From Rhizobium grahamii (GTDB lineage Bacteria; Pseudomonadota; Alphaproteobacteria; Rhizobiales; Rhizobiaceae), in assembly GCF_009498215.1 (NCBI RefSeq), contig NZ_CP043498.1, positions 2,046,001-2,110,000 of the forward strand: a stretch of 64,000 nt of DNA, read 5' to 3'. The notes under the pieces were generated by a model. It ran no database searches. It was not told the DNA's origin and worked only from the letters and a program-made list of their open reading frames with translations. This document shows, piece after piece, positions 36,357 to 44,903 of this stretch. The position numbers and the translations under genes were made by a program. The first letter of the stretch is position 1, and each line of letters begins with the position of its first letter.

Positions 36357-36770
36357 ATGAACAGCCTCGCTAAAACCCTCTTTCTGACGGCAACAGCCGC
36401 TGCGATCACCTTTTCCTCGATCGCTACGGCCTCCGCTGACGATTGGCGCTACCGCCATCATCACAACGACGATGCGCTGGTAGGCGGTGCCGTCGGCCTC
36501 GCGACTGGCCTGATCGTCGGATCGGCTATCGCCAGCGCGCCGCGCTACGATGAACCGCGCTACATCGACCCGCCTTATGAGTATGAGGATGCGCCCGTCT
36601 ACCGCGCCCCTCCTCCGCGCTACTATCGCCCGGTGCCTGTTCGCGCTGAGATCGAACCTTGGACGCCGCAGTGGGAACGTTATTGCTCCTATCGCTACCG
36701 CACGTTCGATCCGGGCAGCGGCACCTTTATCGGCAATGACGGCCGCAGCCACTTCTGCGTCGCCAGCTGA
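36357..36770 (+). CDS. BA14K family exported protein
   Basis: A 137-residue exported protein. A signal peptide (AKTLFLTATAAAITFSSIATASA) is followed by a Gly-rich hydrophobic stretch (VGGAVGLATGLIVGSAIASA), a Pro/Tyr-rich linker, and the BA14K signature at the C-terminus (WERYCSYRYRTFDPGSGTFIGNDGRSHFC). The Brucella 14-kDa member has lectin-like and immunoreactive properties; the role in rhizobia is not known. Probably periplasmic or envelope associated. Single-gene unit with a good terminator. Confidence 0.85.
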   Translation: MNSLAKTLFLTATAAAITFSSIATASADDWRYRHHHNDDALVGGAVGLATGLIVGSAIASAPRYDEPRYIDPPYEYEDAPVYRAPPPRYYRPVPVRAEIEPWTPQWERYCSYRYRTFDPGSGTFIGNDGRSHFCVAS

Positions 36771-36794
36771 TTGCCAGCATCTATCCGAATTGAC

Positions 36795-36824
36795 AAAGCG
36801 CCGCGTTTCGCGGCGCTTTTTGTT
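36795..36824 (+). terminator. Terminator after the BA14K gene
   Basis: AAAGCGCCGCG-TTT-CGCGGCGCTTT is a perfect 11-bp stem followed by TTGTTTG. It faces the convergent MBL gene and can serve both strands. Confidence 0.9.
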
Positions 36825-36831
36825 TGTTCGG

Positions 36832-37479
36832 TCAGATACCCTGGAGAAAGGGATTGCTGCGGCGCTCGTCACCGATGCGGCTGCCCGGGCCATGGCCGCA
36901 GATGAAGCCGACGTCATCACCGAGCGGGAGCACCTTGTCGCGGATGGAATCGAGCAACTGCTGATGGTTGCCGCCGGGAAGATCCGTTCTGCCGATAGAC
37001 CCGTTGAATAGAACATCACCGAGATGCGCGAAGTTTTGCGCACGATTGAAGTATATCACATGTCCAGGCGCGTGCCCCGGCGTATGATATACTTCAAAGC
37101 AATGGTTGCCGAATGAGACCGTGTCGCCGTCCTGCAACCAGCGGTCGGGAACGACGTTTTGCATGCCTGACGGGAGACCGTATTTCTGCGCCTGCGTCTC
37201 GATGCGCTGCAGAAGCGGGAGATCGTCTTCGTGCGGTCCGACAATATCGACACCCAGAGCTTCCTTCAGCTCCTTGGCGCCGCCGGCATGATCGAGATGC
37301 CCGTGCGTCAGCCAGATTTCCTTGATAGCGAAGCCGTTTTCCTTGATCGCCTGCAGGAGGATCGGAACATCCCCGCCTGGATCGACGACGACCCCTTCCT
37401 TGGTATCGGGATCGAAAAGGATGGTGCAGTTCTGCTGGAACGCGGTTACCGGTACGATCCCGGCCTGGAGCATGCCCAT
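36832..37479 (-). CDS. MBL-fold metallo-hydrolase (glyoxalase II-like, YcbL type)
   Basis: A 215-residue metallo-beta-lactamase-fold hydrolase. The metal motif HxHxDH is in LTHGHLDHAGG (near residue 58); later ligands are in HTPGHAPGH, LGDVLFNGSIGR and CGHGPGS. It resembles the short YcbL/GloB-like type II enzymes, which hydrolyse thioesters such as S-lactoylglutathione. ATG 37479 (MGMLQAGIVPVT) follows GCGAGGC; longer readings to 37782 are not homologous. Divergent from the SH3-domain gene. Confidence 0.9.
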   Translation of the reverse strand: MGMLQAGIVPVTAFQQNCTILFDPDTKEGVVVDPGGDVPILLQAIKENGFAIKEIWLTHGHLDHAGGAKELKEALGVDIVGPHEDDLPLLQRIETQAQKYGLPSGMQNVVPDRWLQDGDTVSFGNHCFEVYHTPGHAPGHVIYFNRAQNFAHLGDVLFNGSIGRTDLPGGNHQQLLDSIRDKVLPLGDDVGFICGHGPGSRIGDERRSNPFLQGI

Positions 37480-37660
37480 ATGTGCCTCGCTTCGTCTCTG
37501 AGAGAGCTTGGGTATAGTCAGAAATACCCGCGCGCGCAGCCGTATTTTTTCGAACACTGCGTTCTCGGCGATCCTTCGTCGGCCTCCTCCTCGTCCGCCA
37601 TCCGGAACCTGATCCCTCCCCCAGACGTTAACGAGCATCCAAAACAAGGAGACAACCGAG

Positions 37661-38270
37661 ATGACCTTGAAACGAAATCTTTTCCTGGCTGGCGTGATCG
37701 TGGCGGCGAGCGCCGGTATTGCCAGGGCGGAAATGACAGCAACGGCCATCAACGACCTGAATGTTCGCGCTGGCCCGGGCACTCAGTATCCGTCGGTCGG
37801 CGTGGCAACGCGCGGCTCCCAAACCTTGCTGGACGGCTGCGTCGCCGGGAGCAACTGGTGTCGGGTGGATGTCAACGGAATGCGCGGATGGGTGTACGCG
37901 CAGTATCTTCAGGTCGATCAGGGCGGCGCGCAGGTGGTCGTCGATCAGAACCGCGACGACCTCGGCGTCCCGGTCGTGACCTATGAGACGACGGCAAGCG
38001 TGGCCCAAGCCGAGCCCACCCCCGTGACGAATTGCTTGGCCCGGTCGGATCAGTGGAAGCCATCTCTCCCCGGAGACAGTAACCACCTATGTTGAAACCA
38101 ATCCCGGCGAAACTATCAGCCTTGGCGGCGACGTCGTTGTCGGTGCGACCGTACCGGGCGACGTGGCTTTCCAGGAAATTCCTGACTATCAGTATCGCTA
38201 CGTGAGGATCAACGATCGTCCGGTTCTGGTCGATCCAGGCACACGCCGGATCGTCTACGTCTATCAGTGA
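37661..38270 (+). CDS. Exported SH3/DUF1236 domain protein (two frameshifts)
   Basis: A signal peptide (RNLFLAGVIVAASAGIARA) precedes a bacterial SH3 domain (ATAINDLNVRAGPGTQYPSVG...GWVYAQYL, residues about 25-85). The C-terminal DUF1236 part (VPGDVAFQEIPDYQYRYVRINDRPVLVDPGTRRIVYVY, ending at TGA 38268) is in a different frame. The frames join only if one C is restored in each of two C-runs, near 38019-38023 and near 38068-38071. Then the protein is about 203 residues, as expected for this rhizobial family. Assembly deletions are likely; genuine decay cannot be excluded because the protein is dispensable. Start ATG 37661 follows AAGGAG. Confidence 0.75.
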
Positions 38271-38286
38271 TCGACCGATCAACAAG

Positions 38287-38317
38287 CAAAGGCAGCTCCT
38301 GGAGCTGCCTTTGTTTT
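38287..38317 (+). terminator. Terminator after the SH3/DUF1236 gene
   Basis: CAAAGGCAGCTCC and GGAGCTGCCTTTG form a long perfect stem with the innermost bases opening as loop, followed by TTTTA. It lies 16 bases after TGA 38268-38270, which supports the true end of the gene being there and not at 38095. Confidence 0.85.
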
Positions 38318-38493
38318 ACCGCCTCCCGCATGGGTTGCCATCCATTTATTTTCCCTTCCGCATATGATAACATCCTGATATTCAGACGACATCCATGACC
38401 TCGTCGGACTTCGGATCGCCTGTGTGGCTCGCCATCCGCAGACGATCGCGCAGCCGGCAACGGCGTTTGAGGAAACGCGAAGGAGGGATAATC

Positions 38494-38760
38494 ATGGAAG
38501 CACTCATACCAATCCTGACACAGATAGTCGCCGGCGCTGTCGGCGGGAATGCCGCGAGCGGTGCGTTGAAGCAGGTGGCGATCAGCGTCGTGGCGCGCAC
38601 GATCGTCGGTGCGATCGGTGGCATCGGCGGTGGCATGTTGCTCAGCATGTTCGGCGGCGAAGCTGCGATGACAGGTCTCGTGGCCGACGGAATCGGCGGC
38701 CTGATCGGTGGCGGCATCCTGTCGACCATCGTTGGCGCCGTCGCGGCAAAAGCACGGTAA
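38494..38760 (+). CDS. Small glycine-rich hydrophobic protein of unknown function
   Basis: An 88-residue protein, very hydrophobic and Gly/Ala-rich, with repeated glycine-zipper-like patterns (GAVGGNAASG, GAIGGIGGGMLLSMFGG, GIGGLIGGGILSTIVGAV). It probably inserts in a membrane as two or three packed helices. ATG 38494 is chosen for its excellent AAGGAGGG ribosome site. It has no family that I recognise. It stands alone and is followed by a GC-rich hairpin (near 38766-38805) without a T-run. Confidence 0.7.
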   Translation: MEALIPILTQIVAGAVGGNAASGALKQVAISVVARTIVGAIGGIGGGMLLSMFGGEAAMTGLVADGIGGLIGGGILSTIVGAVAAKAR

Positions 38761-39081
38761 GCAGGAGGCGGCTGGTCGCGCCTCAACCCCCGGCCAGCCG
38801 CCGGCCTCGCCTCAATAAGTTTCCGAAATTTGGCAGGACCATTGGCAACCAATATCCGTTGCCGTGCATCCGTTCTGCGCCATCCCTGTTGATTGTTGTC
38901 CCGATTGCGTTCTATCCACTGGAACGGGGAATATCCGTGGGGAAGTCTGCCGCGACAGAACGTTTGCGAATCAAGCGAGGCTCAAGCGTTACCGGGCCTG
39001 AAGGCCTACCCCTAAAATAGCGACAGGACGGCACCAGACGCATTCTGCAATGGACGCCACCCGAAGAGAGGGAATGCCAAA
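38761..39081. other. 321-base intergenic region
   Basis: It contains a GC-rich inverted repeat just after the previous gene (GGCGGCTGG near 38766 with CCAGCCGCC near 38795) and otherwise no coding region or RNA that I recognise. It must hold the promoter of the MarR/two-component operon. Confidence 0.45.
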
Positions 39082-39561
39082 TTGGCACGAAAGAGCAGCC
39101 CAGCAGCGACAAAGCCGGAACCACTGAAAATGCCGATGGAAAACACCGGTATCATCGACTTTGACATCATAGAGCTGCTGTTTTTCTCCTATCGCGACTT
39201 CGTTTCCGATCCGGATGCCATCCTCGCGAAAAGCGGCTTCGGACGTGCCCACCACCGGGTGGTGCATTTCGTTAACCGAAACCCGGGCATGACCGTTGCC
39301 GATCTGCTCGATACGTTGAAGATAACCAAGCAGAGTCTTGCAAGGGTACTCAAACAACTTATCGATTCGGGGTATATTCGCCAGATTGCTGGTCCGGAAG
39401 ACAGGCGGCAACGCAAGCTCTATCCGACCGAAGCAGGCCGCGAATTGGCCTTCGCACTCGCGGAGCCGCAATCGCGCCGTATTGAGAAGGCATTCGACGG
39501 GGCTTCTGCCGAAATGCGGGAGGGCATCAAAGCCTTCCTGAGGGGCATGCGGAACACATAA
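39082..39561 (+). CDS. petP: MarR family regulator, PetP-like
   Basis: A winged-helix MarR protein of 159 residues with the recognition region VADLLDTLKITKQSLARVLKQLIDSGYIRQ and the wing DRRQRKLYPTEAG. It starts at TTG 39082 (GAGAGGG upstream) or ATG 39130. It lies 18 bases before an OmpR-type regulator gene. This MarR-OmpR pair matches petP-petR of Rhodobacter capsulatus, needed there for expression of the cytochrome bc1 genes; the symbol is given on that basis and remains an inference. Note the FFSYRDFVSDPDAILAKSGFGRAHHRVVHF helix region, which is well conserved in the group. Confidence 0.8.
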   Translation: MARKSSPAATKPEPLKMPMENTGIIDFDIIELLFFSYRDFVSDPDAILAKSGFGRAHHRVVHFVNRNPGMTVADLLDTLKITKQSLARVLKQLIDSGYIRQIAGPEDRRQRKLYPTEAGRELAFALAEPQSRRIEKAFDGASAEMREGIKAFLRGMRNT

Positions 39562-39579
39562 AATTCGAAAGCGGACTGA

Positions 39580-40280
39580 ATGGCGCCAAAGACAGTGATT
39601 TCGGACGATGCGGCTCACCTGCTCGTTGTGGACGACGACACCCGTATCCGCGCGCTTCTCAATCGCTATCTGGCGGAGAACGGTTTCCGGGTGACGGTGG
39701 CGGCCGACGGTGCGGAAGCACGGCGCAAGCTGGCCGGTCTCGATTTCGACCTCATCGTGATGGACGTGATGATGCCCGGCGAGTCCGGCATCGACGTGAC
39801 CAAGGGCTGCGTTCGATCAAGAACGTGCCGATCATCATGCTGACGGCGCTGGCCGAATCCGGCAACAGGATTGCGGGCCTCGAGGCCGGCGCCGACGACT
39901 ACCTGTCGAAGCCGTTCGATCCGCGCGAGCTCGTTCTGCGCATCAACAACATCCTGCGCCGCAACGCCTCCAACGACACGCCGAAGATCGAACAGGTGAT
40001 GTTCGGGCCCTATACCTTCTCTTTGACCCGCAAGGAATTGAAGAAGGCATCCGAAATCGTGCGCCTCACCGACCGGGAGCAGGAAATCATGCTGCTCTTC
40101 GCAAAACGCGCCGGCGACACGATCCCGCGCCACGAACTGATCGGCAACGACGTGGACGTCGGCGAACGGACGATCGACGTGCAGATCAATCGCCTGCGCA
40201 GGAAAATCGAAGACGATCCGGCAAATCCGGTCTGGCTCCAGACGGTTCGTGGTATAGGATACCGGCTGAGCATCGATTGA
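39580..40280 (+). CDS. petR: OmpR-family response regulator, PetR-like (frameshift near 39807)
   Basis: The receiver domain begins HLLVVDDDTRIRALLNRYL, with the phospho-Asp in LIVMDVMMPGESG and the conserved Lys in DDYLSKPFDPREL; the DNA-binding winged helix is C-terminal (LTDREQEIMLLFAKRAGDTIPRHEL...RTIDVQINRLRRKIEDDP...VRGIGYRL). The frame is lost at about 39806-39808, where VTKGLRSIKNVP should read through, and resumes one frame over. Restoring one C gives 233 residues. As neighbours MarR and kinase are intact, an assembly error is likely. Output genes cannot be told from here; cytochrome bc1 genes are the classical PetR target. Confidence 0.88.
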
Positions 40281-40308
40281 ACGCCCAATGTCAGGACCGG
40301 CGGTTTAG

Positions 40309-41685
40309 ATGGTGACATTCGACTCTTTGCGGCGCGAGGACCGCGGGCCTGCGCATGGCTGGCGCTGGATAACCCGCAGATTGCGCCATTATCTCCCGAC
40401 TGGCCTCTATGTCCGCTCCCTGCTCATCATCATCATCCCCATGGTGCTGCTGCAGTCGGTGGTGGCGGCCGTGTTCATGGAACGGCACTGGCAGATGGTC
40501 ACGCAGCGGCTTTCCATGGCCGTCACGCGCGACATCGCCGCGATCATCCAGATCATCGAGACCTATCCGCAGGACACCGATTACAGCGAAGTCACGCGCA
40601 TCGCCCGCGATCAGCTCGGCTTGCAGATCTCCGTCGAGCCTGACGGCGAGCTGCCGCCGCCGCGGATCAAGCCGTTCTTCTCCATCCTCGACGGCATTCT
40701 CAGCGACGAACTCACCGACCAGATCAAGCGACCCTTCTGGATCGATACCGTCGGCGATTCCAATCTGGTCGAAATCCGCGTCAAGCTGGCGGACAAGATC
40801 CTGCGTGTGCTTGCGCGGCGCAGCCAGACCTACGCCTCGAACACCCATATCTTCATCGTGTGGATGGTCGGCGCATCGCTCGTCCTGATCGGCATCTCAA
40901 TCCTCTTCCTGCGCGGTCAGATCCGGCCGATCCAGGCGCTGGCGTCCGCCGCCGAAAGCTTCGGCAAGGGCCAGAAAGCCGACAACTTCTATCCGCGCGG
41001 CGCGGACGAAGTGCGCCGCGCCGGCCTCGCCTTCATTCTCATGCGCGAGCGCATCGAACGCCAGATCGAGCAGCGCACCGCTATGTTGACGGGGGTCAGC
41101 CACGACCTGCGCACCATCCTGACGCGCTTCAAACTGCAGCTTGCGCTTGCCGGCGATCATCCGGACCTTCAGGGCTTGAACGAAGACATCAACGACATGC
41201 AGTCGATGCTCGAGGCTTACATGGCCTTTGCACGAACCGAAGTCGAAGAAGATGTCGGCGAACTGAAGCTCAGCGACCTCTTCGAAAAGCTCGAGCCGGA
41301 CTTCGCCCTGAACGGAAAGAACCTCGCCTATTCCATCGAAGGCGAAGACGTTATCTCCGTCCGGCCGAATGCTTTTACGCGCCTCGTTATCAACCTTGCC
41401 TCAAACGCCCGCCGCTATGCGAATACGCTGAAGATCGACGCCAAGCACAGCGCGAAATGGCTGACCGTCACCTTCGATGACGATGGCCCCGGAATTCCCG
41501 AGAAGAACCGCGAGGATGTCTTCAAGCCCTTCTTCCGGCTCGATGAGGCGCGCAATCTCGATGCCTCAGGCACGGGGCTCGGCTTGGCGATCGCTCGCGA
41601 CATTGCCCGCAGCCATGGCGGCAATGTCACGCTCGGCGACAGCCCGCTTGGCGGGCTGCGCGCGACGATCCGCGTACCCGCGTGA
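40309..41685 (+). CDS. Sensor histidine kinase (EnvZ-like)
   Basis: A 458-residue inner-membrane kinase, the probable partner of the regulator 28 bases upstream. Two membrane segments (about residues 37-57 and 183-203) enclose a periplasmic sensor domain; HAMP follows (RGQIRPIQALASAAESFGKG). The phospho-His is in GVSHDLRTILTRFKLQL, and the ATPase domain has the N box NLASNARRYA, G1 DDGPGIPE, F box FKPFFRLD and G2 GTGLGLAIARD, all intact. The Thr three residues after His-Asp-Leu-Arg fits an EnvZ-type bifunctional kinase/phosphatase. The signal is unknown. Confidence 0.93.
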   Translation: MVTFDSLRREDRGPAHGWRWITRRLRHYLPTGLYVRSLLIIIIPMVLLQSVVAAVFMERHWQMVTQRLSMAVTRDIAAIIQIIETYPQDTDYSEVTRIARDQLGLQISVEPDGELPPPRIKPFFSILDGILSDELTDQIKRPFWIDTVGDSNLVEIRVKLADKILRVLARRSQTYASNTHIFIVWMVGASLVLIGISILFLRGQIRPIQALASAAESFGKGQKADNFYPRGADEVRRAGLAFILMRERIERQIEQRTAMLTGVSHDLRTILTRFKLQLALAGDHPDLQGLNEDINDMQSMLEAYMAFARTEVEEDVGELKLSDLFEKLEPDFALNGKNLAYSIEGEDVISVRPNAFTRLVINLASNARRYANTLKIDAKHSAKWLTVTFDDDGPGIPEKNREDVFKPFFRLDEARNLDASGTGLGLAIARDIARSHGGNVTLGDSPLGGLRATIRVPA

Positions 41686-41691
41686 GGACCA

Positions 41692-42276
41692 ATGAGTTTC
41701 TTTTCCTCTGGCATGCAATGGTTCAACCCGCCGCCGCTCGCCACAGAGCAGCCTGACGACTCGCTGCTCGTCCGCTCCGGCGAGAACACCGACTTCTGGC
41801 AGGAAACCTACTACGGCTTCCATCGCGACGACGGCCATTTCCTGCACATGAGACGTCGCGGCGACTTCACCGCCGAGGTCTGCTTTTCCGCCGACTATCA
41901 GGCGCTCTATGACCAGGCAGGGCTCATGGTGCGAGCCGACGAAACGAACTGGATGAAATGCGGCATCGAATACACCGACGGTGCCAAGCATTTCAGCGTC
42001 GTCGTCACGAACAAGCGTTCAGACTGGTCAGCCTTTCGCCTCGATCATGCATTCGATCGGATAAATGTCAGAGTAACGAGAAACGGCGACGCGCTTTTCA
42101 TCCAGTACAGAACGGACGGGATGACCGACTGGCGCATGGCGCGGCTCGCATGGTTCGACCCGCAGTTCGACCAACTCGATGTCGGCCCGGTGTTTTGCTC
42201 CCCGCAGCGCGCCGGCTTCGAGGCAACATTTCATGATTTCTCGCTGACAGATCCTCTGTCGCGAGACATTCACTGA
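41692..42276 (+). CDS. DUF1349 domain protein
   Basis: A 194-residue protein of the DUF1349 family, a concanavalin-like beta-jelly-roll fold related to carbohydrate-binding domains. Typical stretches are TDFWQETYYGFHRDDGHFL, DQAGLMVRADETNWMKCGIEY and FCSPQRAGFEATFHDF. No signal peptide is seen, so it is probably cytoplasmic. It begins six bases after the kinase stop with GAGGACCA as ribosome site, so it is the last gene of the marR-regulator-kinase operon; its link to that system is not understood. Its stop is one base before the convergent csaA stop. Confidence 0.85.
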   Translation: MSFFSSGMQWFNPPPLATEQPDDSLLVRSGENTDFWQETYYGFHRDDGHFLHMRRRGDFTAEVCFSADYQALYDQAGLMVRADETNWMKCGIEYTDGAKHFSVVVTNKRSDWSAFRLDHAFDRINVRVTRNGDALFIQYRTDGMTDWRMARLAWFDPQFDQLDVGPVFCSPQRAGFEATFHDFSLTDPLSRDIH

Positions 42277-42618
42277 TCACATCAGCTTCTTGCCGTTTGG
42301 CACCGGCTTGTCGGTCGCGGCAAGCACGATCGCGCCGGCCTCGTCCTCAAAACCAAGGGTCAGGACTTCCGAGCGAACCGGACCGATCTGCCGCGGCGGA
42401 AAATTGACGACGCCGAGGACCTGTCGACCGACGAGGCTCTCCGGCGTGTAGTGCACGGTAATCTGTGCCGATGACTTCTTCAGGCCGATCTCCGGCCCGA
42501 AATCGATCAGCAGTTTGAAAGCCGGTTTGCGGGCTTCCGGAAACGGGCTTGCCTCGACGATCGTGCCGACCCGGATTTCGACGCGCTCGAAATCGGCATA
42601 GGTTATTTCTTCGGCCAT
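42277..42618 (-). CDS. csaA: tRNA-binding protein CsaA
   Basis: A 113-residue OB-fold protein of the CsaA/EMAP-II-like tRNA-binding family, described as a chaperone-like or export-related factor in Bacillus. Visible hallmarks: FERVEIRVGTIVEASPFPEARKPAFKLLIDFGPEIGLKKSSAQIT and VNFPPRQIGPVRSEVLTLGF, where the NFPPRQIG motif is diagnostic. ATG 42618 follows GAGGGGA. It lies 12 bases after proC on the same strand and is probably cotranscribed with it. Confidence 0.93.
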   Translation of the reverse strand: MAEEITYADFERVEIRVGTIVEASPFPEARKPAFKLLIDFGPEIGLKKSSAQITVHYTPESLVGRQVLGVVNFPPRQIGPVRSEVLTLGFEDEAGAIVLAATDKPVPNGKKLM

Positions 42619-42630
42619 AAATGGGTCCCC

Positions 42631-43455
42631 TCAGCCGGCGAGTTCTTCGGCGCGCTTGCGGGCTGCCTCGAGCGCCTTGTCGAACAAAGGCTGCATCGCA
42701 TCCTCGGCCATCAGGACCGACAATGCCGCCGCTGTCGTGCCGCCGGGCGACGTCACGTTCTGCCTCAGACGCGAGGCGTCGTCGGGGGACTGGTGCAAAA
42801 GTTCACCAGCCCCCGCGACAGTTTCCCGTGCGAGGCGCATGGCAAGGTCCGCCTGCAGGCCAAGTTTACGGCCTGCTTCTGCCATACACTCGACGAGATA
42901 GAACACATACGCCGGGCCGCTGCCCGAGAGAGCCGTGACGGAATCGATGTCCGCCTCGGTTGGCACCCATTCGACAGGACCCGAAACACGCAACAGCGCC
43001 TGTACCTGATCGCGCTGCTGTTCGGTTACTTTTGCATTGGCAAAAGCACCGGTAACGCCGCGCCCGACCATAGCTGGCGTATTCGGCATGGCGCGAACCA
43101 TCGCCGCTTCACCAAGATGCGTTTCAAGGAATTTCAGCGTCTTGCCCGCGGCAACCGAAACGACCACTGTCCCGGCGCCGACAGCGCTTTTGACAGCCGG
43201 CAACACCGTTTCCATCACCTGCGGCTTGACGGCGATGAAAAGCACGCCCGCCTTGAGGTCCGCAGGAACCGCCGTAACATGCGTTGCGCCTGCATCCCGG
43301 ATAGCGTCCATCATCTTCTCGGACGGGCCGGGATCGACAACGACGACAGAGCCGCCGGAAACGCCGCTCTTCAGCCAGCCTGCCAGCATAGCGCCGCCCA
43401 TGTTACCGGCGCCCACAAGAACGATGGGCGCCGACGCCGAAACACCTGAAATCAT
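42631..43455 (-). CDS. proC: Pyrroline-5-carboxylate reductase
   Basis: ProC makes the last step of proline synthesis, reducing pyrroline-5-carboxylate with NADPH. The 274-residue protein has the Rossmann motif VLVGAGNMGGAMLAGWL at the N-terminus and the C-terminal signature LSGSGPAYVFYLVECMAEAG and VTSPGGTTAAALSVL, which bind substrate. It starts one base after the ybjN-like gene stop, so translation is coupled, and is followed by csaA. Confidence 0.96.
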   Translation of the reverse strand: MISGVSASAPIVLVGAGNMGGAMLAGWLKSGVSGGSVVVVDPGPSEKMMDAIRDAGATHVTAVPADLKAGVLFIAVKPQVMETVLPAVKSAVGAGTVVVSVAAGKTLKFLETHLGEAAMVRAMPNTPAMVGRGVTGAFANAKVTEQQRDQVQALLRVSGPVEWVPTEADIDSVTALSGSGPAYVFYLVECMAEAGRKLGLQADLAMRLARETVAGAGELLHQSPDDASRLRQNVTSPGGTTAAALSVLMAEDAMQPLFDKALEAARKRAEELAG

Positions 43456-43456
43456 C

Positions 43457-43957
43457 TTACGCTTCGCCTACCGTTTCGAACAGAACCGCTTCCATGGCGC
43501 GAGCAGCGTCCATCCCGGACCAGATCACGAACTGAAAGGCCTGATAATAGGCCTCGCAGGTATCGAGCGCGCTCGCAAGCAACACCTCGACCTGGCGGTT
43601 CGTCGGTTCTGCGCCACCAGCAAGCAGAAGAGACTGACGGAAAATAATGACATCTTCCTGGCGCCAGAGGTCGAAATGCCCCATTAGCACCTGGCCATTG
43701 ATGCCAGCCAGAAGCTTCGTCACCTCGTTGACCCGCTGTTCCGGAACCTTGACGTCGAACGCGCATCCAAGATGCAACGCTTCGAACTCTTCCATCCAGG
43801 AAAAGGAGACGTGGTAGTCCGTCCATTTGCCTTCGACCGTCATCGCGATTTCATCATCGCCAGACCGCTCGAAAGCCCAGTCGTTATTGGCGGCGACGTA
43901 CTCGATCATATCGACCGGGTTCGACTGACGCTCGACTTCCAATTCCATAAGGCTCAT
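43457..43957 (-). CDS. YbjN domain protein (type III secretion chaperone-like fold)
   Basis: A 166-residue protein of the YbjN family, whose fold resembles secretion chaperones; in E. coli YbjN affects motility and stress sensitivity, but the biochemical role is unknown. Typical stretches: PVDMIEYVAANNDWAFERSGDDEIAMTVEGKWTDYHVSFSWMEEFEALHLGCAFD. ATG 43957 (MSLMELEVER) follows AAGGTG; a longer reading to 44005 adds no homologous sequence. It heads the ybjN-proC-csaA operon, a conserved order in Rhizobiales. Confidence 0.88.
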   Translation of the reverse strand: MSLMELEVERQSNPVDMIEYVAANNDWAFERSGDDEIAMTVEGKWTDYHVSFSWMEEFEALHLGCAFDVKVPEQRVNEVTKLLAGINGQVLMGHFDLWRQEDVIIFRQSLLLAGGAEPTNRQVEVLLASALDTCEAYYQAFQFVIWSGMDAARAMEAVLFETVGEA

Positions 43958-44146
43958 GCAGCACCTTCTTGACCGGAGTGAATGCGGCCCAACTTCGTCA
44001 AACACGACGCAAGCAAGAACACACGCAGCTACCGGAAACCACCAACCCAGATGACCGTTGAACCGCTACCAGACTTACGCAGTTACCCTGCCTGGAGCTT
44101 ACCAACCGCTTCGAATCATCATTTAAAATCAGTGTATAATGCGTCC

Positions 44147-44291
44147 GGGGTATGCTAGCCCCATGAGGGCCTTTTAGGGAACGCCACTGTGGAAAGGTCT
44201 TCGGATTTGCATTCAGGAGGAGGGATTAAACGACTCTGCGAATTGGCTTTTTTGGCAGTGTCCACAGGTGGATAAGCACACCTGATTTTTT
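44147..44291 (+). ncRNA. Candidate small RNA between ybjN and the UbiK-like gene
   Basis: The 391-base gap between ybjN (-) and the UbiK-like gene (-) contains a + strand unit without coding potential. TATAAT (44135-44140) is a perfect -10, although the -35 is weak. An intrinsic terminator CAGGTG-GATAAGCA-CACCTG with TTTTTT follows (44265-44291). The RNA would be about 145 bases, with a 5' hairpin GGGG...CCCC (near 44147-44162) and a purine-rich AGGAGGAGGGA stretch (near 44215-44225). It lies antisense to no gene. Several conserved rhizobial sRNA families of this size exist, but I cannot assign it to one. Confidence 0.45.
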
Positions 44292-44348
44292 GGGTGTAGC
44301 CGCGGCGTGTCTCTTAAAGGTCACACCGCGACCTGTGTCAGAACGGGA

Positions 44349-44609
44349 TTACTTGCCGGCTGCTGCCAGCTTCTCTTCCAAAGCAGCAATGCGCGCCAGC
44401 AGCGCGTCGTTTTCGTCGCGAGCCTTGATGGCCATCTCGCGAACAGCCTCGAATTCCTCACGCTTGACGACGTCAAGGCTGTTGAGCCAGCGCTCGGCCT
44501 GCGCACTGAAAGCCGTTTCGATTTCCTTGCGAACGCCCTGGGCCGCGCCAGCCGCATCGGTCATGAGCTTGGCGAACTCGTCCATGATGCGGTTTGTCCC
44601 TGTCGTCAT
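44349..44609 (-). CDS. ubiK: Accessory factor UbiK family protein (BMFP domain)
   Basis: An 86-residue coiled-coil protein of the BMFP/UbiK family. UbiK of E. coli helps ubiquinone synthesis complexes; the Brucella member BMFP has membrane-fusogenic activity. Here the helical first part (DEFAKLMTDAAGAAQGVRKEIETAFSAQAERWLNSLDVVKREEFEAVREMA) and the C-terminal trimerising coiled coil (ENDALLARIAALEEKLAAA) are both clear. It is divergent from lgt and probably transcribed alone. Confidence 0.88.
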   Translation of the reverse strand: MTTGTNRIMDEFAKLMTDAAGAAQGVRKEIETAFSAQAERWLNSLDVVKREEFEAVREMAIKARDENDALLARIAALEEKLAAAGK

Positions 44610-44903
44610 GGCGGACTACTCCCTTTGAAACACTTGAATTCCGGCCATCGGTGGCCCTCGGAAATGAGGTAGGGCTTCGCCGTTAAGGATGCAAGCGCTT
44701 TGCGCTGGATAAGAGGCAGCCTGCGTGACCCATCGCTCACAATCGACTTGACCACCCGTCGGCTCAGGGCCATCTTCCGCCAACCTTGGGTGCCGAGCGC
44801 CTTGAAAAAGACGTGGATCGGATGCCTTTGCACTTCGAAGACGCGTACGGACATTGAGTCTTTCAGCCCTCGATGGGTCCGTGCGCCAGCGGATGGGGAC
44901 ACC
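44610..44903. other. 294-base divergent promoter region between ubiK-like gene and lgt
   Basis: No coding region or RNA was recognised. A CTTGAC hexamer on the + strand (near 44743-44748) could be the -35 of the lgt operon, but no good -10 follows at the right distance. Confidence 0.4.

Noticed and set aside
44265..44280. Possible DnaA box (TTATCCACC on the - strand) and origin-like sequence
   Set aside because: A single box with a mismatch, lying inside a terminator hairpin; no cluster of boxes and no replication genes nearby.
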